DNA of 64,000 nucleotides from Azospirillum lipoferum (GTDB lineage: Bacteria; Pseudomonadota; Alphaproteobacteria; Azospirillales; Azospirillaceae). The position numbers and the translations under genes were made by a program. The stretch covers positions 434,001 through 498,000 of the forward strand of contig NZ_JALJXJ010000003.1 of the NCBI RefSeq assembly GCF_024170005.1, given 5' to 3'. This document shows, piece after piece, positions 9,328 to 17,939 of this stretch. Below the pieces are notes generated by a model. It saw only the letters and a list, made by a program, of their open reading frames with translations. It did not search any database and was not told the origin of the DNA. How positions within the stretch are numbered: the first letter of the stretch is position 1; each line of letters opens with the position of its first letter.

Positions 9328-9964
9328 GATGGATCTGCCCTGGTTGATAGCCGCGCGGCGGCCAATGTCTGGCCGGCCGCCGCGCCACGTCGCGTACAAT
9401 GCCCTGAAGCGCCCGTCGCGTCACCAGCCGACCGGCCCCCGTCGGCACGACATAATCGGCGCGCCGCCGCTTTTCCGCGTCCGGCATCTGGCGGGCGAGG
9501 ATGCCGGCGAACTTCTCCGCCGTCATGCCCGGCCGGGCCAGCACACGGGCGCGCTGGACGGCGAAGGGGGCGGAAACGACGATGGTCGCATCGACCCGGC
9601 GCTCGCCATGGGTCTCGAACAGCAGCGGAATGTCCAGCACGGCGATCCTGGCGCCACGCCGTGCAGCCCCGGCAAGGAAGTCGCGCTGCTCCGCCTGGAC
9701 CATCGGGTGCAGGATCGCCTCCAGCTGCTTCAGTGCACCCGCGTCGCGGAACACCGCCCCCCCCAGCGCCGGCCGGCTGACCGCGCCGTCGATGACCACA
9801 CCGGGGAAGGCGGCATCAATAGCCGGCACCGCCCGGCCGCCGCGCCCGAGCAGCCCATGCACCACCGCGTCGGAATCGCAGACCGGGGCACCCATGGCCT
9901 GCAACATGCGGGCGGCGGTGCTCTTGCCCATGCCGATGGAGCCGGTCAGGCCCAGCACGATCAT
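9320..9964 (-). CDS. coaE: Dephospho-CoA kinase
   Basis: A 214-residue P-loop kinase that phosphorylates dephospho-CoA in the last step of coenzyme A synthesis. The P-loop GSIGMGKST (8-16) starts directly after the first strand, and the LDIPLLFE segment (about 108-115) is typical of CoaE. The C-terminal 25 residues are basic and proline-rich and look unconserved. The stop overlaps dnaQ, and the start lies 10 bp after the aroE stop, so all are probably on one mRNA. Confidence 0.95.
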   Translation of the reverse strand: MIVLGLTGSIGMGKSTAARMLQAMGAPVCDSDAVVHGLLGRGGRAVPAIDAAFPGVVIDGAVSRPALGGAVFRDAGALKQLEAILHPMVQAEQRDFLAGAARRGARIAVLDIPLLFETHGERRVDATIVVSAPFAVQRARVLARPGMTAEKFAGILARQMPDAEKRRRADYVVPTGAGRLVTRRALQGIVRDVARRPARHWPPRGYQPGQIHHA

Positions 9965-9974
9965 GGCCAGCGCC

Positions 9975-10856
9975 TCAGCCTTCCAGGACGAAGCGGGTCA
10001 GTTCCGGCGTTACCTGCGGCTCGACGCCGAACCAGGCCTTGAAGCCGGGACGCGCCTGATGCAGCAGCATGCCGATGCCGCCGGCCACGGGATTGCCGCG
10101 CGTCCTGGCCTCGGCCAGCAGCGGGGTCTCCAGCGGCACATAGACGATGTCGTTGACGACCGCCGAGATGGGCAGGGCATGCAAGGACAGGTCCAGCGCC
10201 GGCTGACCCGCCATGCCCTGGGTCGTGGTGTTGACCAGCAGCGACGCGCCGTCGAGCGCGGTTTCACGTGAAACCCAATCGACCACCGTCACGCCGCCGT
10301 TCAGCCCAACCGCACCCAGATCCGCCGCCAGTTCCTCGGCACGGGCGCGGGTTCGGTTGACCAGCCGGACCTCCGGCGCACCGGCGTCGAGCAGGGCGAC
10401 CACCACGGCGCGGGCGGCGCCGCCTGCCCCGATCACCACCGCCGGACCGCGCTCCGCCGTCCAGTCCGGCTGTTCGGCACGCAGATTCTCGATGAAGCCG
10501 AAACCATCGGTGTTGCCGCCCTCCAACGCGCCGTCGTCGCCCACCACGATGGTGTTGACCGCCCCCATGCGACGGGCGGTCTCATCCAGCCGATCGACGG
10601 TGCGGAAGGCGATCTCCTTCAGCGGAACGGTGACGTTGCAGCCGCGGAAGCCGAGGGCGGGCAGGGCGCGGATCGCCTGTTCGGCGCGGCCCGGCGCCAC
10701 CGCCAGCGGCACATAGGCGCCGTCGATCCCATACTGGCGCAGCCAGAAGCCATGCAGCCGGGGGGAGCGCGAATGGCCGATCGGCCATCCCATCACGCCG
10801 GCGATCTTCGCCTTGCCGCTGATCGACCAATCACCACCAGATTGAACCGCCGTCAT
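9975..10856 (-). CDS. aroE: Shikimate 5-dehydrogenase AroE
   Basis: A 293-residue NADPH-dependent dehydrogenase reducing 3-dehydroshikimate to shikimate. Substrate residues are visible in GHSRSP (27-32), the catalytic Lys80 in NVTVPLKE and Asp117 in GNTDG; the NADP motif GAGGAARA is at 143-150 and NRTR at 167-170 fits NADPH preference. ATG 10856 overlaps the maf stop by four bases. Residues 195-199 (VSRET) are encoded by a parS-like palindrome, lying in a surface region between the NADP fold and the conserved NTTTQGM segment. Confidence 0.96.
   Translation of the reverse strand: MTAVQSGGDWSISGKAKIAGVMGWPIGHSRSPRLHGFWLRQYGIDGAYVPLAVAPGRAEQAIRALPALGFRGCNVTVPLKEIAFRTVDRLDETARRMGAVNTIVVGDDGALEGGNTDGFGFIENLRAEQPDWTAERGPAVVIGAGGAARAVVVALLDAGAPEVRLVNRTRARAEELAADLGAVGLNGGVTVVDWVSRETALDGASLLVNTTTQGMAGQPALDLSLHALPISAVVNDIVYVPLETPLLAEARTRGNPVAGGIGMLLHQARPGFKAWFGVEPQVTPELTRFVLEG
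10260..10275. promoter_or_regulatory. parS-like site 3 (inside aroE)
   Basis: gGTTTCACGTGAAACc keeps the perfect 14-bp core (10261-10274) and differs from the 16-bp consensus only at the two outermost bases. It encodes VSRET within aroE and is about 2 kb from the predicted origin. Confidence 0.8.
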
Positions 10857-11455
10857 TCCCTGCCTACCCCATGCACACGCAGAAACCCGAGCAGCGGCAG
10901 AAGCGGCAGCCCGAGGATGGTGAAGAAGTCGCCCTCGACCCGATGGAACAGCTGCGCCCCAAGCCCTTCCAGCTGATAGGCCCCGACCGAGTGCAGCACG
11001 TCGTCGCCGACACGAGCGAGATACTCGTCGAGAAACGCTTCGGAGAAGTTGCGCATGGTCAGCCGGGCGCTGTCGATCTGGTGCCACATCCGCTCGCCGT
11101 CGCGCACCACGACGGCGCAGCTGACCAGCCGATGGGTCCTGCCGCGCAGGTCAAGCAGCTGGGCGCGCGCCGCAGCGCGGTCGGCCGGCTTGTCGAACCA
11201 GCGCCCCTCGCATTCCAGCATCTGGTCGGCGCCGACCACCAGCGCGCCGGGGTGGCGGCGGGTGATGCGCTGGGCCTTCAGCTCGGCCAGGGCCTCGGCG
11301 ACGATGTCGGCGGAGACGCCTTCGGCCCGGCCAGCGGCCTTCACCTCATCCTCGTCGACCAGCGGCTTGTCGAGGATGGCGCTGATGCCGGCCCGTTCCA
11401 GCATCGCCGCCCGGGTGCGCGACCCGGACGCAAGTACCAGAAGCGGCTGGCTCAC
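10853..11455 (-). CDS. maf: Maf family nucleotide pyrophosphatase
   Basis: A 200-residue Maf protein, a house-cleaning nucleoside triphosphate pyrophosphatase acting on non-canonical or modified nucleotides. Visible motifs are LASGSRTRAAML (8-19), VDEDE (33-37) and GADQMLE (about 94-100). The start is GTG 11455, overlapping the ppsR stop by four bases (GTGA); its own stop overlaps aroE by four. Which nucleotide it prefers cannot be read from sequence here. Confidence 0.92.
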   Translation of the reverse strand: MSQPLLVLASGSRTRAAMLERAGISAILDKPLVDEDEVKAAGRAEGVSADIVAEALAELKAQRITRRHPGALVVGADQMLECEGRWFDKPADRAAARAQLLDLRGRTHRLVSCAVVVRDGERMWHQIDSARLTMRNFSEAFLDEYLARVGDDVLHSVGAYQLEGLGAQLFHRVEGDFFTILGLPLLPLLGFLRVHGVGRE

Positions 11456-12291
11456 GTCTTCTTTCCTTCCGGGCTGAACTTGGCGCTCTGGCGGCGGGCC
11501 AGCAGCATCATGATCTCGGCCGCCGTCTCTTCGATGGAGCGGCGGGTGACATCGATCACCGGCCAGCCGCGCCGGCTGAACAGACGCCGGGCCTCCTGAA
11601 CCTCCGACCGCACCACCTCCGGATCGGCATAGCTGGAGCCCTCGCCCTGGTTCAGCAGCTTCAGCCGGTTGCGCCGGATCTGCACCAGCCGGTCGGGGTC
11701 CTTGGTCAGCCCGACGATCAGCGGCCGGGTCAGCAGGTCCAGCTCCGCCGGCAGCGGGCTGCCGGGCACCAGCGGGATGTTCGCCGCCTTGATGCCGCGG
11801 TTGGCGAGATAGATGCAGGTCGGCGTCTTGGAACTGCGCGACACGCCGATCAGCACCACGTCGGCTTCGTGCAGGTCCCAGTTCGACTGGCCGTCGTCAT
11901 GGGACAGGGCGAAATCGACCGCATCGATGCGGCTGAAATATTCGGCGTCCAGCACATGCTGGCGGCCGGGCTGGCGCTGCGATTCCACGCCCAGGAAGGC
12001 GGCGAGCGCGTTGATCAGCGGATCGAGCACGGGGATGCAGGGCACCTGCATCTCGCGGCAGAAATCCTGGAGCCGGCGGCGCAGCGTCTCGTCGACCAGC
12101 GTGAACATCACCAGCCCGTGGTTGTCCCGGATCCCCTCCAGCACGAGGTCGAGCTGACGGTCGGTCCGCACCAGATTCCAGAAATGCTCGATCGGCCGCA
12201 CGTCGTCGAACTGGATGACGCAGGCGCGCGCCACGCTGTTGATGGTCTCGCCCGTCGCATCGGACACGAGATGTAGGTGGAACTCTTTCAT
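11452..12291 (-). CDS. ppsR: Pyruvate, phosphate dikinase regulatory protein (DUF299, kinase-pyrophosphorylase)
   Basis: A 279-residue member of the DUF299 family, a bifunctional ADP-dependent kinase / Pi-dependent pyrophosphorylase that controls PEP synthase or pyruvate phosphate dikinase by threonine phosphorylation. The P-loop GVSRSSKT is at 149-156, and the N-terminal FHLHLVSDATGETINS is family-typical. It begins the run ppsR-maf-aroE-coaE-dnaQ reading away from the origin. Its homologue flanks oriC opposite hemE in Rickettsia and Caulobacter. Whether the target here is PpsA or PpdK is not shown. Confidence 0.93.
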   Translation of the reverse strand: MKEFHLHLVSDATGETINSVARACVIQFDDVRPIEHFWNLVRTDRQLDLVLEGIRDNHGLVMFTLVDETLRRRLQDFCREMQVPCIPVLDPLINALAAFLGVESQRQPGRQHVLDAEYFSRIDAVDFALSHDDGQSNWDLHEADVVLIGVSRSSKTPTCIYLANRGIKAANIPLVPGSPLPAELDLLTRPLIVGLTKDPDRLVQIRRNRLKLLNQGEGSSYADPEVVRSEVQEARRLFSRRGWPVIDVTRRSIEETAAEIMMLLARRQSAKFSPEGKKT

Positions 12292-12747
12292 CCGTCCCCA
12301 ACATTCTGTGGAGAACCCGGCCCAGATCTGTGGACAACCGGATCCGCCTGCGTTTCATCCCGGCTGGGGGACTCCTCCTCCCCGTTACGGCCAAGGGCGG
12401 AACAACTCCGCCGACCGCTTCGGAAGCTGGGAAGATCCGGCCCCGTCTGCCCTGTTATCCACGGGACTCCCGTTCGTCCAGCTATAGCATTTCCGCCGTT
12501 TCCGACGGTAGTGCTCCGAATCGTCCACAGATCCGCGCACATGGCCACACAAGCCCCCGGATCTGTGGATAGATTCTCCAGAATCGGGGATCACCGTTAT
12601 CCACAGCCATCCACCTCATCCTCTTCCTTTCTCCCTTTAAAAAATATAGTGAAGAAGAGGGGATAAACCCGTCCCGGATTCTGGCGTGGAATCGGCGCTG
12701 GAATCGCAGGGGCTTTCCGGATTCGCATCTCAGGGGAACGCACCGTC
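12292..12747. other. oriC: Predicted chromosomal origin of replication (oriC)
   Basis: This 456-bp gap between divergent ppsR and hemE contains no gene. It has one perfect DnaA box, TTATCCACA (12597-12605, plus), and one-mismatch boxes at 12307-12315 (minus), 12329-12337 (minus), 12455-12463 (plus) and 12564-12572 (minus), plus a two-mismatch copy at 12521-12529. An AT-rich stretch, TTTAAAAAATATAGT (12636-12650), follows the perfect box and is a good unwinding-element candidate. Nine GANTC sites lie within 12370-12724. The ppsR/hemE location matches the known alphaproteobacterial origin site. The hemE promoter must also lie here. Confidence 0.88.
12677..12724. repeat. GANTC cluster at 12-bp spacing, right end of oriC
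   Basis: Four GANTC sites (12677, 12689, 12701, 12720); the first three are exactly 12 bp apart, each preceded by an extra G. GANTC is the target of the cell-cycle methyltransferase CcrM in Alphaproteobacteria. They lie between the AT-rich element and hemE. Confidence 0.7.
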
Positions 12748-13830
12748 TTGTCCGCCACCAGCTCCGACGTCCAGAATCCGGCTTCCCAGCCTGCCCTGAA
12801 GCCGATGCTCGCCGCTTTGGCGGGAGAGGTGCGGTCGCGTCCGCCCTTCTGGCTGATGCGTCAGGCCGGGCGCTATCTGCCGGAGTACCGTGAATTGCGG
12901 GCGAAGGCGGGCAGCTTCCTCGACCTATGCTACAACCCCGACTTCGCGGTCGAGGTGACCTTGCAGCCGCTGCGCCGCTACGGCATGGACGCGGCGATTC
13001 TGTTCTCCGACATCCTGGTGGTGCCGCATGCCCTGGGCCAGCCGCTGGCCTATCTGGAAGGGGAGGGGCCGAAGCTGGATCCGGTCCGCAACGTCGAGGA
13101 CCTGAAGCGCCTGTCGCGCGACCGCTTCCACGAGACGCTGGCGCCGGTCTACGAGACGGTGCGTCGGCTCTCCACCGCGATTCCGGAGCAGACGACGCTG
13201 ATCGGCTTTGCGGGGGCTCCCTGGACCATCGCCTGCTACATGGTCGAAGGGGCAGGCTCCAAGGAGTATGCGTACGTCAAGCGCTGGGCCTACGGCGACC
13301 CGGCGGGATTCGGCCGGCTGATCGACCTGATCGTCGAGGTGACCGCCGACTATCTCTGCCACCAGATCGAGGCGGGGGCGGAGACGGTGCAGCTGTTCGA
13401 CAGCTGGGCTGGCGTGCTGCCGGTGGCGGAGTTCCGCCGCTGGGTGATCGAGCCGACGCGGCGGATCGTCGCACTGGTGAAGGCGAAGCACCCGAACACG
13501 CCGGTCATCGGCTTCCCGCGCGGCGCCGGCCACGCCTATGAGGAGTATGTCGCCGGGTCTGGGGTGGATGCCGTCGGGCTTGACACCACCGTCCCGCCGG
13601 TGTGGGCGGCGCAGACCCTCCAGACCCGGCTGCCGGTGCAGGGCAACCTCGACCCGATCATGCTGGCGGCCGGCGGCAAGGCGCTGGAGACGGCGACGCA
13701 CGACATCCTGGCGGCGTTGGCCGGTGGACCCTTCGTGTTCAACCTGGGCCATGGCGTCATCCAGTCGACGCCGCCCGACCATGTCGCCGCGCTGACCCGC
13801 ATCCTGCGCGAATGGCCGGGGCAGGGCTGA
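12748..13830 (+). CDS. hemE: Uroporphyrinogen decarboxylase
   Basis: A 360-residue enzyme converting uroporphyrinogen III to coproporphyrinogen III in haem synthesis. The signature [18 protein letters not shown] is at about residues 32-49, followed by [23 protein letters not shown] with the substrate-binding Asp region. TTG 12748 is taken as the start because AGGGGAA lies nine bases upstream; ATG 12805 is the alternative and would drop 19 unconserved residues. It is first in hemE-hemH-hemJ and borders the predicted origin. Confidence 0.95.
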   Translation: MSATSSDVQNPASQPALKPMLAALAGEVRSRPPFWLMRQAGRYLPEYRELRAKAGSFLDLCYNPDFAVEVTLQPLRRYGMDAAILFSDILVVPHALGQPLAYLEGEGPKLDPVRNVEDLKRLSRDRFHETLAPVYETVRRLSTAIPEQTTLIGFAGAPWTIACYMVEGAGSKEYAYVKRWAYGDPAGFGRLIDLIVEVTADYLCHQIEAGAETVQLFDSWAGVLPVAEFRRWVIEPTRRIVALVKAKHPNTPVIGFPRGAGHAYEEYVAGSGVDAVGLDTTVPPVWAAQTLQTRLPVQGNLDPIMLAAGGKALETATHDILAALAGGPFVFNLGHGVIQSTPPDHVAALTRILREWPGQG

Positions 13831-13912
13831 CCCGCCTGCGCCTCAAGCGGCTGGAAAAGCGACGGAGGGGGTCTGGACAGAGCGGCGGCGACGCTCCAGT
13901 TTAGCGGGCACC

Positions 13913-15034
13913 ATGAGCCAGCAATTCCCCCAGACCTCCGCCTCGACCACCGCAACGCCCGGCAATCAAATGTCTGGGGGCCGGCCGCGACGTGTCGCCG
14001 TCGTGCTGTTCAACCTCGGCGGTCCGGATGCGCCGGAGGCGGTGCGGCCCTTCCTGTTCAACCTGTTCGCGGATCCGGCCATCATCCGGCTGCCGAACCC
14101 CTTCCGTTTCCTGATCGCCAGCCTGATCAGCGGTCGGCGGGCGAAGCCGGCGACCGCGATCTATGCGCAGCTCGGTGGCAAGTCGCCGCTGCTGGAGAAC
14201 ACGGAAGCCCAGGCGGCGGCGCTGGAAGGCATTCTGGGGGCAGATCCGGCGACCGCTGGGGCGGAGACCAAGGTCTTCATCGCCATGCGCTACTGGCACC
14301 CGATGAGTGCCGAGACGGCCGCCCGGGTGAAGGCCTACGACCCGGATCTGGTCGTGCTTCTGCCGCTCTACCCGCAATTCTCGACCACCACCACGGCGTC
14401 GAGCGCCAAGGCGTGGCATGAGGCGGCGCGCACCGTCGGGCTGACGGCGCCGACGAAACTGCTGTGCTGCTACCCGACCCAGGCCGGCTTCATCGACGCG
14501 ACGGCGGACCTAATCCGCCCGCTCTACGAGGCTGCCAAGGCCCATGGCAGGCCGCGCGTCCTGTTTTCCGCCCACGGGCTGCCGAAGAAGGTGGTGACCG
14601 CCGGCGACCCCTATCAGTGGCAGTGCGAGCGGACGGCCGAGTCCATCGCCGCGGCGCTGGGCATCGACGATCTGGACTGGATCAACTGTTATCAGAGCCG
14701 CGTCGGTCCGATGGAGTGGATCGGTCCCAGCACCGACGCTGAAATCCGCCGCGCCGGCCAGGACGGCGTGCCGATCCTGGTGGTGCCGATGGCCTTCGTG
14801 TCGGAGCATTCCGAGACGCTGGTGGAGATCGAGGTGGAATACCGCCACCTCGCCAGGCAAGCGGGCGTGCCGCACTTCACCCGCGTGCCGACGGTGGGGG
14901 TGCATCCCGGCTTCATCGACGGGCTGGCCAGGCTGGTGCGGCAGACTGTCGCGGGCAGGGCGGCGATCTGCTCGCAGAAGGGCGACCGGATCTGCCCCTC
15001 CAACTTCTCCGGCTGCCCGCAGGCGCGGCCCTGA
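13913..15034 (+). CDS. hemH: Ferrochelatase
   Basis: A 373-residue enzyme inserting Fe2+ into protoporphyrin IX. Family features include VVLFNLGGPD (29-38), the LPLYPQFSTTT segment and the SAHGLPKK motif with its catalytic histidine. The C-terminal tail carries Cys353, Cys361 and Cys368 (C-X7-C-X6-C), the kind of arrangement found in ferrochelatases with a [2Fe-2S] cluster, with internal cysteines available as a fourth ligand. The start is ATG 13913; ATG 13970 would remove a low-complexity Ser/Thr N-terminus and is possible. Confidence 0.95.
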   Translation: MSQQFPQTSASTTATPGNQMSGGRPRRVAVVLFNLGGPDAPEAVRPFLFNLFADPAIIRLPNPFRFLIASLISGRRAKPATAIYAQLGGKSPLLENTEAQAAALEGILGADPATAGAETKVFIAMRYWHPMSAETAARVKAYDPDLVVLLPLYPQFSTTTTASSAKAWHEAARTVGLTAPTKLLCCYPTQAGFIDATADLIRPLYEAAKAHGRPRVLFSAHGLPKKVVTAGDPYQWQCERTAESIAAALGIDDLDWINCYQSRVGPMEWIGPSTDAEIRRAGQDGVPILVVPMAFVSEHSETLVEIEVEYRHLARQAGVPHFTRVPTVGVHPGFIDGLARLVRQTVAGRAAICSQKGDRICPSNFSGCPQARP

Positions 15035-15089
15035 ACCGCAACGGCTGAATCGCAACCGCCGAACCGCAAGGAAAGAGGGGACACGCCCG

Positions 15090-15518
15090 GTGCTGTACGA
15101 ATGGATCAAGGCGCTGCACGTCATCAGCATCATCGCCTGGATGGCGGGGCTGCTCTATCTGCCGCGCCTGTTCGTCTACCATTGCCAGGTACCGGCCGGA
15201 TCCGAGACGTCGGAGACCTTCAAGGTTATGGAACGCCGCCTGCTGCGCGCCATCATGAACCCGGCGATGATCGCGGCGTACGTATTCGGCATCACCATGA
15301 TCGTGCTGACGCCGGAATGGATGAAGCAGGGCTGGCTGCATGCCAAGCTGCTGTTCGTGCTGCTGCTGACCGCCAGCCACATGATGATGGCCCGCTGGCG
15401 CCGCGACTTCGCCGAGGACCGCAACACCCGGCCGCAGCGCTTCTACCGCATCGCCAACGAGGTGCCGACGCTGCTGATGATCGGCATCGTCATCTTCGTC
15501 GTCGTGAAGCCCTTCTGA
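15090..15518 (+). CDS. hemJ: Protoporphyrinogen IX oxidase HemJ (UPF0093)
   Basis: A 142-residue integral membrane protein with about four hydrophobic segments; it oxidises protoporphyrinogen IX to protoporphyrin IX in bacteria lacking HemG/HemY. Typical family residues are the early LHVISIIAWMAGLLYLPRLFVYH, with a conserved His, and the terminal RIANEVPTLLMIGIVIFVVVKPF. GTG 15090 has an AGAGGGG ribosome site. It directly follows hemH, so hemE-hemH-hemJ cover three late haem steps. A perfect 14-bp palindrome ACCGGCGCGCCGGT overlaps the stop codon. Confidence 0.93.
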   Translation: MLYEWIKALHVISIIAWMAGLLYLPRLFVYHCQVPAGSETSETFKVMERRLLRAIMNPAMIAAYVFGITMIVLTPEWMKQGWLHAKLLFVLLLTASHMMMARWRRDFAEDRNTRPQRFYRIANEVPTLLMIGIVIFVVVKPF

Positions 15519-15898
15519 CCGGCGCGCCGGTGAATCCCCGGTCTTCCACCTCCCGGAAAAAGCGGAATCCGCGACCTTTGCCGGTTTCGCTTTCGTTTGA
15601 CTTGCGCCCGCCGATCCGATAACCATGTCAGGACCACGGGGTTTTCGCCCCGCGGCCTCCCACGCCCACATCTGCCGATCCGACGCTCTGATCTTGAGCC
15701 GGGCCTGGTGGCTGGCGAATCGCTCCCGTGCGACCATGTTCCGGACGCCCTGGCGCGCCTTCGCCGAAGCGCCACCCGCTGCCCACCCGACGCGACTGCG
15801 TTGCGGCGTCCGCCGCCCCCAGCTGCCGTCGGCCGGACCCTCCGGCACTCCCCACCCCCAAGGCCACTCCCCCGCATGACGATTTCACAGGCAATCCG
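15519..15898 (+). other. rho upstream region / probable leader
   Basis: A 380-bp stretch without a convincing gene. A TTGACT hexamer (15597-15602) and GATAAC (15618-15623) form a weak promoter with a 15-bp spacer. CCACGGGG and CCCCGCGG (15634-15655) form a hairpin with one mismatch. An open frame of 84 codons (15625-15879) starts soon after the putative promoter but has no ribosome site and an arginine/proline-rich product, so I do not call it a gene. A long leader would fit the known autoregulation of rho by attenuation in other bacteria. Confidence 0.45.
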
Positions 15899-17155
15899 AT
15901 GCATCTCCAAGAGCTGAAGTGCAAAAGCCCCGCCGAACTGCTGGCGTTCGCGGAGGAGCTGCAGATCGAGAATGCGAGCACGCTGCGCAAGCAGGACATG
16001 ATGTTCGCGATCCTGAAGCAGCTGGCCGAGAACGACATTCCGATCTTCGGCGACGGCGTGCTGGAGGTGTTGCAGGACGGGTTCGGCTTCCTGCGTTCGC
16101 CGGAGGCCAACTATCTGCCGGGTCCCGACGACATCTATGTCAGTCCCAGCCAGGTGCGCCGCTTCGGCCTGCGTACCGGCGACACGGTGGAAGGGCAGAT
16201 CCGCTCGCCCAAGGATGGTGAGCGCTATTTCGCCCTGCTGAAGGTCAACACCATCAATTTCGACGCGCCCGACAAGGTCCGTCACCGCATCAACTTCGAC
16301 AATCTGACGCCGCTCTATCCGGAAGAACGCATCCGGATGGAGGTCGAGGACCCGACCAAGAAGAACCTCACCGGCCGCATCGTCGACCTGGTGGCACCGC
16401 TGGGCAAGGGACAGCGCGGGCTGATCGTGGCGCCGCCGCGCACCGGCAAGACGGTGATGCTGCAGAACATCGCCCACTCGGTCGCCACCAACCATCCCGA
16501 AGCCTACCTGATCGTCCTGCTGATCGACGAGCGTCCGGAAGAAGTGACGGACATGGCCCGTTCGGTCCGCGGCGAGGTCATCAGCTCCACCTTCGACGAA
16601 CCGGCGACCCGCCACGTCCAGGTCGCGGAAATGGTGATCGAGAAGGCCAAGCGGCTGGTCGAGCACAAGCGCGACGTGGTCATCCTGCTGGACAGCATCA
16701 CCCGTCTGGCCCGCGCCTACAACACCGTCGTTCCGTCATCGGGCAAGGTGCTGACCGGCGGTGTCGACGCCAACGCGCTGCAACGGCCCAAGCGCTTCTT
16801 CGGTGCCGCCCGCAACGTGGAAGAGGGCGGGTCGCTGACCATCATCGCCACCGCGCTGATCGATACCGGCAGCCGCATGGACGAGGTGATCTTCGAAGAG
16901 TTCAAGGGTACCGGCAACTCGGAAATCGTGCTGGACCGCAAGCTCTCCGACAAGCGCACCTTCCCGGCCATCGACATTTCCAAGTCGGGCACCCGCAAGG
17001 AGGAATTGCTGGTCGACAAGGGCACCATGTCGAAGATGTGGATCCTGCGCCGCATCCTGATGCCGATGGGCGTGACCGACGCGGTCGACTTCCTGGTCGA
17101 CAAGCTGAAGCACACCAAGTCGAACAACGAGTTCTTCGAAAGCATGAACCAGTAA
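15899..17155 (+). CDS. rho: Transcription termination factor Rho
   Basis: A 418-residue hexameric RNA helicase/translocase that ends transcription at Rho-dependent sites. It has an N-terminal Rho-N domain with [20 protein letters not shown] (about 14-33), a cold-shock-like RNA-binding domain with [22 protein letters not shown] (61-82), and Walker A APPRTGKT (178-185). ATG 15899 matches the usual MHLQELK start and is the right length (E. coli 419); upstream in-frame sequence is low-complexity. A strong bidirectional terminator follows. Confidence 0.97.
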   Translation: MHLQELKCKSPAELLAFAEELQIENASTLRKQDMMFAILKQLAENDIPIFGDGVLEVLQDGFGFLRSPEANYLPGPDDIYVSPSQVRRFGLRTGDTVEGQIRSPKDGERYFALLKVNTINFDAPDKVRHRINFDNLTPLYPEERIRMEVEDPTKKNLTGRIVDLVAPLGKGQRGLIVAPPRTGKTVMLQNIAHSVATNHPEAYLIVLLIDERPEEVTDMARSVRGEVISSTFDEPATRHVQVAEMVIEKAKRLVEHKRDVVILLDSITRLARAYNTVVPSSGKVLTGGVDANALQRPKRFFGAARNVEEGGSLTIIATALIDTGSRMDEVIFEEFKGTGNSEIVLDRKLSDKRTFPAIDISKSGTRKEELLVDKGTMSKMWILRRILMPMGVTDAVDFLVDKLKHTKSNNEFFESMNQ

Positions 17156-17202
17156 GGTCATGCCGGATCCGCCCTCTCCCCTCGGTGAGGGGGCGGCACG
17201 AA

Positions 17203-17245
17203 AAAAGGGCGGGGGCCTTTCGGCCACCCGCCCTTTTCCTTTTTA
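17203..17245. terminator. Bidirectional intrinsic terminator between rho and secB
   Basis: Arms AAAAGGGCGGGGGCC and GGCCACCCGCCCTTTT enclose a TTTC loop, with T-tracts on both strands (TTTTCCTTTTT on plus, TTTTTT on minus). It serves the convergent rho and secB genes. Confidence 0.9.
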
Positions 17246-17267
17246 ACTCCGCCCGATCCGCTTTGGA

Positions 17268-17753
17268 TCAGAAGGGCGGCTGCTGCGGCGCGGCCTCCTG
17301 GGCCGACTGGCGGTGATACAGCTCGGCGAAGTCGATCGGGTTGATCATCAGCGGCGGGAAGCCGCCTTCGCGGGTCGCGCTGGAGATGATGGCGCGGGCG
17401 AACGGGAAGATCATCCGGGCGCCTTCGATCATCAGGACCGGGCGGTGATGCTCTTCCGGCAGGCCGGGGAACTGGAACAGCGCGCCATAGGCCAGCTCGA
17501 CCAGGAATGCGACGGACTCGCCCTGGCGGGCTTCGCAGCGCAGGTTCAGCGTCAGCTCATAGAGGTCGTCACCGACCTTCTGGCCCTGGACGTCGACGCC
17601 GATGTTGACCTGCGGCTGCGGCTGGTTGGGCAGCAGGCTCTGCGGGGCGTTGGGGTTCTCGAACGAGAAGTCCTTCACATACTGCGCGAGGACATGCATC
17701 GGCAGCGAGGACGTCTGCTGCTGCTCGGCGCCGTTGCTCATCTGATCGGACAT
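17268..17753 (-). CDS. secB: Protein-export chaperone SecB
   Basis: A 161-residue tetrameric chaperone that keeps preproteins unfolded and delivers them to SecA. The body matches the family (for example QYVKDFSFENPNAP, LTLNLRCEARQGESVAFLVELAYGALF and FPFARAIISSATREGGFPPLMINPIDFAELY). A TAGGAG ribosome site precedes ATG 17753. It follows fxsA on the same strand with a 186-bp gap in which I see no gene. The secB-fxsA-Tim44-like-mltA neighbourhood is typical of Alphaproteobacteria near the origin. Confidence 0.96.
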   Translation of the reverse strand: MSDQMSNGAEQQQTSSLPMHVLAQYVKDFSFENPNAPQSLLPNQPQPQVNIGVDVQGQKVGDDLYELTLNLRCEARQGESVAFLVELAYGALFQFPGLPEEHHRPVLMIEGARMIFPFARAIISSATREGGFPPLMINPIDFAELYHRQSAQEAAPQQPPF

Positions 17754-17939
17754 AACGGACTCCTAATCGCCGGCCCGCGTCCCGGCCCCGAACAGGGCAG
17801 GGGCGGCAGGCCGACCCGGATGTGAGGTGACAGGGGTTGGTTCGCGACGGTTGTGCCTTCGCCCAAGGGGCTGGCTATCACGGATCGGCCGTCCTGCCAA
17901 CGGAAACCACCGGCGGGAAACCAGCTACTGGCCGGCCGC

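Noticed and set aside
15625..15879. An 84-codon gene upstream of rho
   Set aside because: No ribosome site and an Arg/Pro/Ala-rich product without a family; left as a leader feature only.
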